Source: Botryllus schlosseri
Taxonomy: Eukaryota > Chordata > Ascidiacea > Stolidobranchia > Styelidae
Length of the DNA: 20,431 bases
Reading direction: 5' to 3'
NCBI GenBank assembly: GCA_000444245.1
Contig: ATSW01004151.1
Location: 1 to 20,431, forward strand
The notes under the pieces were generated by a model. It saw nothing but the letters and a program-made list of their open reading frames with translations. It was not told the origin of the DNA and did not search any database. The position numbers were made by a program, and so were the translations under genes. The stretch's first letter is position 1, and each line of letters begins with the position of its first letter. This document shows positions 1 through 9,988 of the stretch, piece by piece.

Positions 1-24
1 TATTTTACCATGATAATTCTAAGA

Positions 25-338
25 CAGTGGTTCTCAAACTGGTGGACGCACCCCTCTTGGGGGCGTGAAAGCATCTGAAGGGGAGCGCAAAGCTGAGCTC
101 AACTGAAAAAATTTTCGCGCTTCGCGCGATTGCCATCCAGTTCATACTTATTGCTCTGTATTTAGTATGAATTACATATTTAAAAATCTCTCATCCACAG
201 TCGTAACCTTCCATTCCATCAAACTACCCGTTAGGATGTTAGCATCCTGGTTGGTTTTATGATATGACGATAAGGGGGGCGAAATCTTTCACCNTCATAA
301 GGGGGGGGGGCTTGTCTTGAAAAGTTTGAGAGCCACTG
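25..338 (+). mobile_element. Non-autonomous hAT-type element, 314 bp
   Basis: The ends form terminal inverted repeats CAGTGGTTCTCAAACT and AGTTTGAGAGCCACTG with one mismatch in 16. The flanking 8-mers TTCTAAGA and ATCTAAGG agree at 6 of 8 positions, as expected of an aged hAT target duplication. There is no transposase frame inside. It shares its sequence with the element at 6605-6852 in the opposite orientation. Confidence 0.85.
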
Positions 339-885
339 ATCTAAGGTCAATACATAATATCACAGCGGGATATCTGCAAAGAGATTGACATAATTTGGAT
401 GACGAGTGGGATTTGAAATTGGCCATTCCGTTTTTAATTATTTCAGTGATGTGCTTAGAAAACTATTCAGGCGTGTCTTAGATAGATTCGTTGTCTGTAA
501 CGTAGAATTGGGGTATTTAAATTTTATCTACACATAGTAGAAGCGTGNTTGAAGNTAACATGGTTATGATGCTGTCAGCATTGTGTGTCCTGGAAATGAA
601 CCAAAAGTGNAATTAGTAAATCTATGAACAGATCGCTGCTCACANATTTAATTTTCAATTCTGTTCTAAGAATCGGGCCAACCGACTTTGATCTCTNTAN
701 TTTTGACAAATTGGTTATTGAGGTCCGCCAGCCTATGAAATCTCGCCACTATATGTTTCTGTTTCGACGCGTGCACGATATCATCAAAGAAATGTTTGGC
801 TTGTTTTAAATAAGCACATATATTATCTCCATGTCCTCAATATATAATCAAATATCAATATTGCGTTTTGGTTTANNATNCCNAT

Positions 886-959
886 TTTATATAGTGCGGC
901 CCGCGAATGGATTCAGATGTTGAATGCGGCCCGCGAGCTCAAAAGTTTGCCCACCCCTG
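886..959 (-). mobile_element. Isolated end of an hAT-type element
   Basis: On the minus strand the end reads CAGGGGTGGGCAAACTTTTG followed by two GCGGGCCGC blocks, a common hAT terminus. The other terminus was not found upstream, so the true left limit is unknown and N bases at 876-883 hide it further. Confidence 0.6.
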
Positions 960-1044
960 ACTTATACTATCAACGAATTGTTACTCTGGGATCGGCAGTG
1001 CAATTTGGAAATGTCTCTGCGCTCTAATATCTAATAATCAAATT

Positions 1045-1385
1045 TCTGGTTCCCGTGAAAATGCTACAGAACTGTATACTGTATAGTGCGAAACGAACCA
1101 AGATTGCTCTACAGACATTTACTCACACTTAATAAAATGAGCTGTGATTCGAGTGATTCGATACGAACTCAACTTCCTTCAATGTTCAATGAGTTTTCAC
1201 GAATGCAGTAATTCTAATTCTAGTCTAATTTGACAACTTTGTAGCTATAATTCTAATTCGAATCTAATTTGGAAAAAGACTGTACATGCACAATTGCACA
1301 TACTTATAATTTAAATTCTACTCTAATTTGAAACGTTTAGCATCAATTCTAATTTGAAACGTTTAGCACCAATTCTAATTATAAT
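1045..1385 (+). repeat. Dispersed TTCTAATTCTAATCTAATT-family repeat
   Basis: This copy has a block GTATAGTGCGAAACGAACC (near 1081) followed by several TTCTAATTC / GTCTAATTT / TCTAATTTGGAAA blocks. The same order of blocks is seen near 7760-7980 and 19790-20180. Confidence 0.65.
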
Positions 1386-1476
1386 AGAATTCAAAACATG
1401 GGTGAAAATTTTCAAGTCGTCTGAGCGTGTCGGCAGTATGTCGGAAACTGTCGCTACAGATTACTGGCCTACGGAT

Positions 1477-1952
1477 GGATGCGCAACACGTGACACGCGG
1501 TTGAATGAGCAAAGAGGCGTACTGCTGAGCCGGCTAAAAGCAGCGTAATTGCGAGTCCTGTAGCTGATGACCCAAGCGTCCAAATTGATGTGTCTGGTCT
1601 TAATCGAAAGCTATTGTCGCACTGATTCCGAAAATAAAAATAAGATATTGTCAGGGCAATGGAACCACCCCAAAAATAGTCGTCAATCGTCTGAATATTG
1701 GCATTGTTCTGCGGAGCACTCATTCAGATCAATCGGCATTTGACGGCTATTTTGGAGTGGCTACATTGCCCTGACGAGACATTTATTTGTATTTCGGAAT
1801 CAGCGCGTCACTAGCTTTCCACCAAGACCAAACATATCAAATTTCGACGCTTTTGGGTCGCCAGCGATAGTACTGCAAATTATGCTGCTTTTAGCTAGCT
1901 CAGCAGTACTCATCTCTGCGCATTGAACCGTGAGTGACGTGTTGCGCATCTA
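1477..1952. mobile_element. Foldback (long-inverted-repeat) element, about 475 bp
   Basis: The left arm (about 1477-1700) and the reverse complement of the right arm (about 1735-1952) align along nearly their whole length. Both start GATGCGCAACACGT, and both contain GTACTGCTGAGC, GCTAAAAGCAGC, CTGATTCCGAAA and GTCAGGGCAATG. Arm divergence is noticeable, so the insertion is old. No clear target duplication could be fixed and no transposase is present. Confidence 0.8.
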
Positions 1953-2150
1953 CCTATATATATACTATTACGCAGAGCGAATACACGCCGTCGAAACAAC
2001 TTATCAGCCTCAAAACAGGCAATAAAATACGGAAAACAGGCAACGCAACGCAGTAAAACACAGGCCAGCTGGACGACCGCTAATTTCCCGGAAAAACCCG
2101 TCGTAACATCGACATACACATACACGAGAAATACACAAACTCAAACTAAC

Positions 2151-2281
2151 CTCATTCCCTGTTGGAAGATAGAGAGACGGCGAGTCTTGCAAATCAGCAA
2201 ATCAGCCCACTGCACGACCACGATCGAGGTGAAGAACGCGGTGTGACAGGTGTACTCGATGATCTTGCGCTGTTTGTAAGT
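2151..2281 (-). CDS. ATP1A: Exon: L7/8 end, M8 and L8/9
   Basis: The 131-bp exon starts [17 protein letters not shown] in phase 0, contains [17 protein letters not shown] and LSIFQQGM, and ends AG|GTTAGT within the next codon. The Asp of QWADL belongs to the third Na+ site. The acceptor is GCCACAG. In relatives two more exons follow for M9, M10 and the C-terminal YY. None is seen in the remaining 2,150 bp, so the next intron is at least that long. Confidence 0.97.
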
Positions 2282-3067
2282 CTGTGGCGTGTATCGCGCG
2301 GGAGCAAATAGAGTTAGAAGCACGCAAGGCAAAATACACAGCACCGCAAAACAGGGAAGAGCCGCCGCCGCACGCGCGCGTAAGCCTGTACGCTGATCCT
2401 AACTTCTCGCCAAGCCGAAGATAAATTAGGTCACTCAGAACAAAAGCACGCGGAGTCTCTTGGAGATACAGAACTTCGCCATACAATTGAATAGTATATT
2501 CATATTGAAATAAACTAAAATATTTTCGGATGACAACAGGCAGGGGTAATCGTCAGCAACTAGTAGAGAATGGAAAAACATTGCACACACAATTTCTTAT
2601 ACAATACACACACACAGTACATGACTGTTCAATATATCGTCATGATGCAATCAAAGTAGCCTGTGCCTATTTTCCAAATTTTGAGATGAATGTTATCAAA
2701 CTTGGAAAAAATCAGGATTTTGTAAAATTTTCAATTTTTCTGGAATATCTGGATTGTGTTTTCGTTCATCTCATTGTTTCGGAGTTAATAAAGGCCAAGA
2801 ACGAAAACTTGAGTTCTTTTTTCAAAATGTGTATACGGACACGAGCTACTATGATTCCCCCGCGAAGATAGATAATTACAATATGTATGCAATGTCATTC
2901 CAATTCTCTATTTGTCACTGACGACTACCCCTGACGAGCGTCAGCGTAAAACATTCTGGCTCATTTCAACACGAACACACCACTCGAAACCACACAATTA
3001 TAAGCCGGGAGCGGCAATGTCTCTCTGATTTCGAGCACCGCACAAGTCTCGTCACACGCGAACGGAC
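2282..3067 (-). other. Intron between alternative exon b2 and the M8 exon (786 bp)
   Basis: Most of this intron is one copy of a terminal-inverted-repeat family (about 2445-2975). The 113-codon open frame at 2530-2871 lies inside that element, resembles nothing I know, and is read as chance. Confidence 0.7.
2445..2975. mobile_element. Terminal-inverted-repeat element, copy 1
   Basis: The left segment from about 2500 (ATATTGAAAT, CAGGGGTAATCGTCAGC, AGAGAATGGAAAAACATTGC) recurs inverted at about 2885-2970 (GACGACTACCCCTGACGAG, CATTTCAA). The inverted repeat is about 80 bp and imperfect. Similarity to 11845-12030 extends left past the inverted repeat to about 2445 (GATACAGAAC, CATACAATTGAATA), so the limits are approximate. 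Confidence 0.65.
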
Positions 3068-3213
3068 CCATTCCTGTCCGAAGGAGTCCATCTCTTGGCT
3101 GTTCATGCGATCGTCCCAAAACAGGCGAATATTGATCAGCCGGCCCGGGTACCATCCGTTGGTGGCCATTATGATAAAGTAATTGATGAAGCCCACGAGG
3201 GCCTGGATCATGC
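3068..3213 (-). CDS. ATP1A: Alternative exon b2 (second of two): M7 and L7/8 loop, variant version
   Basis: The 146-bp exon has exactly the same phases as its partner. It begins [15 protein letters not shown] and ends MDSFGQEW; 30 of 48 residues are identical between the two by hand count. Changes gather in the extracellular loop ([15 protein letters not shown] for [15 protein letters not shown]), and SYGQ is SFGQ. The acceptor is TCGCAG. The donor TGG|GTCCGT is poor at intron positions 3 and 4, suggesting regulated use. No stop is present within the exon. Because 146 is not a multiple of three, including both copies or neither would shift the frame of the M8 exon. Confidence 0.92.
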
Positions 3214-3319
3214 CTGCGACAACGGGGGGTGGAGAGCATTATATATAAACTGCTTCTCTGCAGTAAGTAAAACGCTCCTGGCTTGCGTGATACCGTTACA
3301 TCGAGCCTTCTGTATATAC

Positions 3320-3786
3320 CAGAGGTTCTCAAACTGAGTCCGCGAAAAGGCAATGCTGAAATACGTCATTACGATTGTCCTTCCGGCAGTGAGCCCACGA
3401 GAGGGGGCTGAAATTGGCCTGTTTATGGCCATTATGTTCATGTTTTAGGCATCAGACAGCCTAAAATAGAGATTCAGGCTAGAGTTATGCCCTGTTTTTA
3501 GTCATTATATAGCTTTCCAGCATCAAATAGCCTGAAAAGACAGATTCATGAACATTTTTGTAATCATGAGGTAGCTTTTCAGCCATCTTACACCCTAAAA
3601 TTGATGACTAGGGCGATTAGTTATTTACCAGAAAAATGAAAAAAAAATCTCCAAAAATTGAAAATTTTGACATTGTAACAATTTTGATAAAATTTTCTAT
3701 AATCTTCTAAGTGATGACCCTCTTCTAGGGTCGACCACATGAAAAACTCGTGGGGGCCCACGGTCAAAATCGTTCAAGAACCCCTG
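3320..3786 (+). mobile_element. Non-autonomous hAT-type element between the b1 and b2 exons, 467 bp
   Basis: The ends CAGAGGTTCTCAAAC and (inverted) CAGGGGTTCTTGAAC match at 12 of 15 positions. The flanks GTATATAC and GTCTACAC agree at 6 of 8. Three imperfect units of roughly 60-70 bp lie inside (about 3419-3613), each with a CATTAT or AATCAT block followed by a CAG...GCCT-like block. No transposase is present. Confidence 0.8.
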
Positions 3787-3917
3787 GTCTACACCTTGCT
3801 CATCCGCACAGAATTTTATAATGCATGCTATTGATGGCGCAGCTGAACAATGAAGATTCTCTCTCTTCAACGCTAGAACTATTGACACTAAAACAGCCCG
3901 AGAACGCGCGCGCGCGT

Positions 3918-3954
3918 GGCGGTCGCGTTTTTCCCCATTTCGCGGCGCACCGCC
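3918..3954 (-). promoter_or_regulatory. Potential GC-rich RNA hairpin after the donor of alternative exon b1
   Basis: GGCGGU at intron position +5 can pair with ACCGCC, and an inner CGCG with CGCG, around an A-rich loop; a GCGC bulge lies on one side. It would sit just beside the GTAAGG donor. Function is inferred. Confidence 0.35.
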
Positions 3955-3958
3955 TTAC

Positions 3959-4104
3959 CCATTCCTGACCGTAAGAGTCTTCCAGTTGGCCGTTGGTACG
4001 GTCGTCCCAGTAAAGACGCAGTCCGAGCAGTTTCCCGGGCAGGAACCCGTTCATCATCATGATGACGAAGTAGTTCACAAAACCTGCCAGGGCCTGCAGC
4101 ATAC
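3959..4104 (-). CDS. ATP1A: Alternative exon b1 (first of two): M7 and beta-binding L7/8 loop, canonical version
   Basis: The 146-bp exon is GT of a split glycine plus 48 codons, beginning [15 protein letters not shown] and ending LEDSYGQEW, with a TGG|GTAAGG donor. SYGQ in the extracellular loop between M7 and M8 is the known contact site for the beta subunit and is needed for assembly and delivery to the membrane. [18 protein letters not shown] follows the common animal pattern. A GC-rich inverted repeat starts at intron position +5 (3918-3954). The donor fits consensus better than that of its partner exon, so this is likely the major form. Confidence 0.95.
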
Positions 4105-4373
4105 CTGCGTCGGATCACAGATAAGTGCCAAGGGTTCAAATTCGAATTTCAAACATTGCGAGTTGTATTCATTTGCAAGCGGACGTTCAATAAGAAGCGA
4201 GATTCTATTGCTATTGCTTGTTCTATTTTTGAAACCGCACCAGAGTCGCTAATAGAGCCTAATCCCAACACAAATCAATATATCAATATCCAAACGCATG
4301 GATCCTGTAGCCATTAACAAGAACGCTGCACCCGTATAACATCACATCACGTCGCAGGCAAATCTCCACCTAC

Positions 4374-4501
4374 CGATCTGTCCGTAAGCTGTCTNTAGAG
4401 ATGAGACGCTCGTTCACCAACCGATCCTGGAGGGGGTCACGAGGCTGACGCTTCATGATGTCGTTTTCGGCGCGTTCGTAAGCCAGCGAGATCGCGGGCA
4501 G
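4374..4501 (-). CDS. ATP1A: Exon: L6/7 cytoplasmic loop and start of M7; one ambiguous base breaks the frame as given
   Basis: The exon starts [20 protein letters not shown] in phase 0 after a TTTTCAG acceptor, continues [15 protein letters not shown], and ends AYGQI plus one base of glycine at G|GTAGGT. Between ERLIS and AYGQI the sequence has seven bases, including an N at 4395, where relatives have one codon. As given the exon is 128 bp and out of frame with the next exon. Dropping the N gives 127 bp and one extra residue; dropping four bases gives the usual 124 bp. Everything else is conserved and both splice sites are good, so an assembly error is more likely than a broken gene. Confidence 0.93.
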
Positions 4502-5018
4502 CTGAAAACGGCGACATCTTCACGTTAGCCTAGCGGATTCAGTAAATAGGCTACCAATGAATACGGCACTTGGTAAGTTAGGCATTAGAACTGGTGTTAC
4601 AATAGCGAATCATCAATATTGCTTATTCCAAAATGAACGTTTCAATGGATATGAGCGTGGATTGCGATATACGGCACTTTGTGAATTCGGCACTGGGCAT
4701 TTGGTACATAACATATGTATTAATGTAGTCAGGTTATGCGTTAGGGTTAGAGGAAAGTTAGAGATTACGGTCCGTCTAGCTTTACGATTTTTCTCAGGCC
4801 TACCATAAAATAAACACGCCGGCGAAGAAGCAAAAGACAAACGATTGCGCAACGCGAGATTTCAGACTGCACAGCCGGAACCGGGGATATTTCCTGTGAA
4901 CCGTCCGANNNTATTTGCGCAACGGGCGTTGTTATCTGTGTAGGTTCGTATTTGCTCGCCTTTCGGCCGGACGCAATGTCGCAAACTCAAGAAAACGGCG
5001 CGCGACAACAATCTACGC

Positions 5019-5263
5019 CAGTGCTTCTTAACTGGGGTTCACTAGAGGTCAAAACCCATGCCAGACTTAAACAGAAGTCACGATGATCTGCGGTAAATAT
5101 TCATCCCCTCTTTTTTGTTTTGTGCGCAAATTAGGTTTAAATCGTTTTGTCCTTTTAACACCGTTGCTGATGCACAGTTCCTTTTGTGCCCCAGAATCCC
5201 GTAGTGATGCCGAAGGCTAGCAGATTAGCCTAACGCCAGGCTAGTAGAGGTTAATAATCACTG
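5019..5263 (+). mobile_element. Candidate non-autonomous hAT-type element, 245 bp
   Basis: The ends CAGTGCTTCTTAAC and (inverted) CAGTGATTATTAAC match at 12 of 14 positions and resemble other hAT ends in this window. The flanking 8-mers do not match, so this rests on the inverted ends alone. Confidence 0.5.
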
Positions 5264-6604
5264 CTTTAAATGATTTAAGCGACAGATCTGTATTTATGTG
5301 TCTTATGGCACAAGAAATATGCACGGTCACATTACAAATTGCGCGCTTCATCTAAATGCCAGGTTTTCAATCGCCGGCCCGCCAAATGGATAACAATTTT
5401 ATGTCTCAATTGCAAATCGCAGAAAGTTGGACGCTTGTCCAATGTCCATTAATTGGAGAAATGAAACAACAAATTTTCCTATATAGAGTCGTAATATGGA
5501 GTTCGTGGCCCACAATGGACTAACTTGCGTCTCAACGCCGCAAATGTTGTACCAAAACTATTAAAACGTAGCCCGTAATCTGTTTAAGATCAGTTATACG
5601 CGAAAGCTAAGATGCCTTTTAAACATCATTCGTTAAATTTCGACAGCACAATTTAGCGTCATTTGATAGCATATAACAGAGTCCAGCAAACAGCAAAGTC
5701 GCAGTTCGAGCAATCAAAATCAAGTTAGTGAACCTTAAGCAGGACTTCGCCTGGCAGAAACTTGATAGAATCTCGGATAGCACGTAGCAAATTTGTGATA
5801 TAATTAAATTTTTCAAATATTTCAAATATTTTGTGTGGAATACGTTTGTCGTCATAATCGTCAGTTCGTGCGCAAAATTTGATCCCAGATTTGAACAGTC
5901 AAGCTAAAAAGTTGGAGAATCACCGGTATAAAGCGCGTTCAGCCTTTCAGAATAAGAGTTTGAATGGTTTAAAGTTGATTGTTTTGCAACAGCGACCGCC
6001 GATAATATGATACGCTACAATCGTATTTATGGGGCGATCGCGCATCTAGCGCACATAAATATATCTCAGTATGAAGGCCGCGGATTACGGCGAGTTTCTC
6101 ACATTCGCTCAAGCCAGAAACCGCAATGACTCCGCCAAAAACCCCGAAAGCTTACGACCCGATGCAGCAACTAAAAACGAGCGAGGCCAGTCACGTTTCC
6201 CTAACAATCTCATCGACACCGTGACCAAAGTCTTAGTTAAATGCAGCAAAATACGTTCAGCACGGCAGCGCCCCATGAACTACGACTGCCAACATATGAT
6301 AACGCGACGCAATGGTACAGGGCCTTCGACCACGCGATACTAGAACATCTCTAACCAATGGTCATTAAAATAGTCCTCGTTGGCATCCGAATTGAATTGC
6401 CATAATTTCTGATACGTCATCAGTTTCCAATCGAATACAGTAGAAGTAGCGATTTCGAAGTGATAAGTAAGCATTGTAGGTCGAGTAGCCCTAGAAGTGA
6501 ATGACCGCAAAACTAAACCCTAAACCTCAAGTAGTTTGTTACTACCAAATCTATCCTAACATTAAACCATGTACTCTGTTACCGACACAAAACTAACCCT
6601 AAGC

Positions 6605-6852
6605 CNGTGNTTCTNATACACTTTTTTTAGACACGCCCCCCTTTATGATAGTGAAATATTTCGCACCCCCCTTTTCGTCATATCACAAAACGCAAAACGA
6701 TAGCAATCGCGGCGGATAGTTTGACGACTGTTGATGAGAGAATTCTCAAATATGAAATTCGGACTATACACAGAGTCCCAATTTCATAGGAATCAGAGAT
6801 ACATCGCGCCCCCCTTCAGATGCTTTCACGCCCCCATGTTTGAGAACCACTG
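6605..6852 (-). mobile_element. Non-autonomous hAT-type element, same family as 25-338, 248 bp
   Basis: Read on the minus strand it starts CAGTGGTTCTCAAACATGGG and shares long blocks with 25-338: GGGGGCGTGAAAGCATCTGA, GTGATATGACGA and CATAAAGGGGGG. The flanks CCCTAAGC and CCCTTAAC agree at 6 of 8. Three N bases lie in its left end. Confidence 0.85.
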
Positions 6853-7170
6853 CCCTTAACCATACCATAAACCTATCCTTAAACCAAATGTACAAATATC
6901 GTAGGTCAAAATTTCGCGTGAATTTTGCATGCTAAAGTGTGGCATGTTCATTGCTCAGCTCATCCACTATGGTTATTGGAAAGTAGCTTATTTTTCTTCA
7001 GATTTCGCTGCCCATTCGATGAAACTGGTAGGTTAGCTAATAAAACGTTGCACGCCAAATTCGGTTCATTTCAACCTGTAGCGGCGAAGCTATTAGAAAG
7101 CTATTAGAAAAAAAGCTATTTTGTAACAGCCCACGGGCCTAGAAAAACACCTCTAAGCTATCAAACTCAC

Positions 7171-7325
7171 CAAGTCGGTTCCCAAATCGATACAGAGGAT
7201 GGTGATAGTTCCCAGAGGCAGCGGTATGTTGAGCAGGATGAAGAACAAGAAGGGACTGATCTCGGGAATGTTGGAGGTCAACGTGTACGCGATAGACTTC
7301 TTCAAGTTGTCGAAAATCAAACGGC
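7171..7325 (-). CDS. ATP1A: Exon: M5 and M6, core of the cation sites
   Basis: The 155-bp exon is GC of a split glycine plus 51 codons from [10 protein letters not shown] to IDLGTDL, ending in phase 0 at TTG|GTGAGT. M5 reads [14 protein letters not shown] and keeps the Ser, Asn and Glu cation ligands. M6 reads [14 protein letters not shown] and keeps both aspartates (804 and 808 in mammals) and the Thr associated with cardiac-glycoside binding. The middle is slightly unusual ([12 protein letters not shown] rather than FLIFIIANIPLP). The Ser in M5 is the key argument against an H,K-type pump. Confidence 0.98.
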
Positions 7326-7347
7326 CTGCAAACGCGCGGACCAATTA

Positions 7348-8418
<1,071 letters not shown>

Positions 8419-8569
8419 CAATCTCTGGCATCCCTCTACGATGATGAGCTTCTGCTGCGGCGATGTCCTGGCGAACACAATCTCGCTATGGTGCTTGAGG
8501 ATGTCGTCGAGATCAGCCTCGGAAATGTCGCGCAGCTGCGAGCCGTGCACCACGCAGGCCTTCGCGTCT
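8419..8569 (-). CDS. ATP1A: Exon: P domain with ACVVHG and ARTSPQQK
   Basis: The 151-bp exon contributes one base to a split arginine, then [35 protein letters not shown] and [12 protein letters not shown] is a P-domain motif shared by IIC-type pumps. The acceptor is TTGGCAG and the donor TTG|GTGGGT. The final residue is Leu where most animal sequences have Gln (CQRQ-GAIVAV). Phases before and after are exact, so I read the Leu as a real substitution rather than a splice error. Confidence 0.96.
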
Positions 8570-9789
8570 CTGCCAATTCAAACGGGTCACGTCACAATGC
8601 TGATTTGTCAAATGCTTTTAGCTTGTGCGAATTCAGCCGACTTGGAAAATACCGCTTATCTATAATTCTAATTTATTTCTGGTTTTCGAAACTATGAAGC
8701 CGAGCACTTTTTAGAACTTTCATTTCCCAGTAATTTTGACAACGCTTGAAACTAACTACTTATAACTGAATCTAAATTGACCAAGTTACTTTCACATCGA
8801 CTTGAGTATACTCAGGCGACATTCTCCCTCAAAGGGCGCATTTTCAAACTTCAGCGCATTCATTTCAACAGCTTTACAGCCGTCGTGATACCCGAACACG
8901 ATACCAATTAGAAAGGCTACATCTAGCGGCAAAGGATTATAGTTTTCTTAATTCCTGCCACCCTGTTATGGCGTCACTTAAGATGCCGATATTTTGTCGC
9001 CCCCAATGGCCGACACCGATAATTCCTTCAAAGTATCGACTCGATATTATCGGCGAAACGACATTAGTTTAGTTACACTTCAAGGGCGAAGATAATAAAG
9101 TTAGCTGATCCGGAAGAATGCTAATCATGTGAATAAATACTGCTAATCGCGACGCATACAGTTGAAAAAGGTTAGGCGCGATGGTTAGTCGAGGTGCCCC
9201 GAGTTTTCAATCAAGTGGCGTTATCTGTTGCATCATAATGCGAACACGCGGTGTATAGGCTGTCAGTTGTCAATATGTACTGAAAAAGCATGCTGCTGAT
9301 AACGATACTGCAACTGTAATAGGTAATAGGTAGAAATATCATCATCGCGGAATGAAAGTCGTGTCCAATTGGTACGTTACAGCTAAGAAACGGGTTACAG
9401 AATGTTGATATTCTTCTGCAATGGTGGGCGCATAATTCGTTGATTGTTTAGTGGAGCCATTACCTAGGCGACAATCGACGCGGTCATTGTCGGAAATATC
9501 TGTGCGCAGGAATGGTACGCAGCGTACGCAGTTTTCATAGATAGCTAGTTGCGGTTTGTTAAATCAGGAGATTGACGCTAACTTTATGCGCTGCGATCAA
9601 CCGGTTTCCGTAATTCTGGGTCGAACGCGATAATCGAGGTTATTGCTAATCCAACTTTATCATCTCCGCCCTAAGATTTCCGTTTTTAGGCAAAACTAGT
9701 TATTAGTCATTAGTTCAAAACTAGCTTGGGACAATTGCTACCCCAGAGAGCCTGAGAGACGGACAGTATCAAAAACCAGAGTAACGCAC
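8570..9789 (-). other. Intron between two P-domain exons (1,220 bp)
   Basis: Apart from short remnants of the TCTAATT repeat family near 8660-8780 I see nothing recognisable. The segment near 8983-9055 contains partly self-complementary CCGATAAT/ATTATCGG sequences that may be a transposon remnant. Confidence 0.55.
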
Positions 9790-9926
9790 CTCTTGTTAAC
9801 CTCGTCGACAGGGATATTCAACCGTTCCGCGATGTCTTCCACTGTATCGTTGCCTTCCGAAATAATCCCCACGCCTTTCGCGATAGCCTTCGCCGTAATC
9901 GGGTGATCACCAGTAACCATAATAAC
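9790..9926 (-). CDS. ATP1A: Exon: P domain with TGDHPITA
   Basis: The 137-bp exon starts [18 protein letters not shown] in phase 0. TGD is one of the P-domain motifs that contact phosphate and Mg2+ during autophosphorylation. It continues [19 protein letters not shown] and NIPVDEVNK and ends AG|GTGCGT, splitting an arginine codon. The 1,220-bp intron that follows has no gene-like content. Confidence 0.97.
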
Positions 9927-9988
9927 CTACCAAGCAAACGTAATTACAAGCCAATTCCCAAAGGACACAAAAGCCGCGAATAGCCAAC

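Larger units (their letters stand above)
1..2150 (-). other. Part of the intron after the M8 exon, filled with repeats
   Basis: No coding sequence is supported here. The stretch holds an hAT element (25-338), an isolated hAT end (about 886-959), a copy of the TTCTAATTCTAATCTAATT repeat family (about 1045-1385) and a foldback element (1477-1952). Several N bases at 548-883 lower its quality. Reverse-strand searches for the M9/M10 motifs (such as WWF..PYSLL) found nothing. Confidence 0.7.
3214..3958 (-). other. Intron between alternative exons b1 and b2 (745 bp)
   Basis: An hAT element of 467 bp (3320-3786) takes up most of it. Without the element the two alternative exons would be about 270 bp apart. 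The first bases after the b1 donor are GC-rich, with a CG run at about 3904-3916. Confidence 0.75.
4502..7170 (-). other. Intron between the M5/M6 and L6/7 exons (2,669 bp)
   Basis: No exon or gene is seen. It carries a candidate hAT element (5019-5263) and a second member of the 25-338 hAT family (6605-6852). The 90-codon open frame at 6071-6343 has no recognisable features. The segment at about 7015-7125 resembles 20240-20330 (a CCAAATTCGGTTCA-like core) and is probably an old repeat. Confidence 0.65.

Noticed and set aside
2961-3353. 130-codon minus-strand open frame
   Set aside because: It overlaps the b2 exon in a different frame and has no recognisable motif; the real frame is [12 protein letters not shown].
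4133-4160. GGTTCAAATTCGAA as a tRNA T-arm
   Set aside because: No acceptor, D or anticodon stem can be found around it.
6071-6343. 90-codon plus-strand open frame
   Set aside because: It lies inside an intron, has no domain or conserved motif, and a length expected by chance.
7171-7325. Gene read as a gastric-type H+/K+-ATPase
   Set aside because: M5 has Ser in TLTSNIPE, where H,K-ATPases have Lys; the rest fits Na,K-ATPase alpha.
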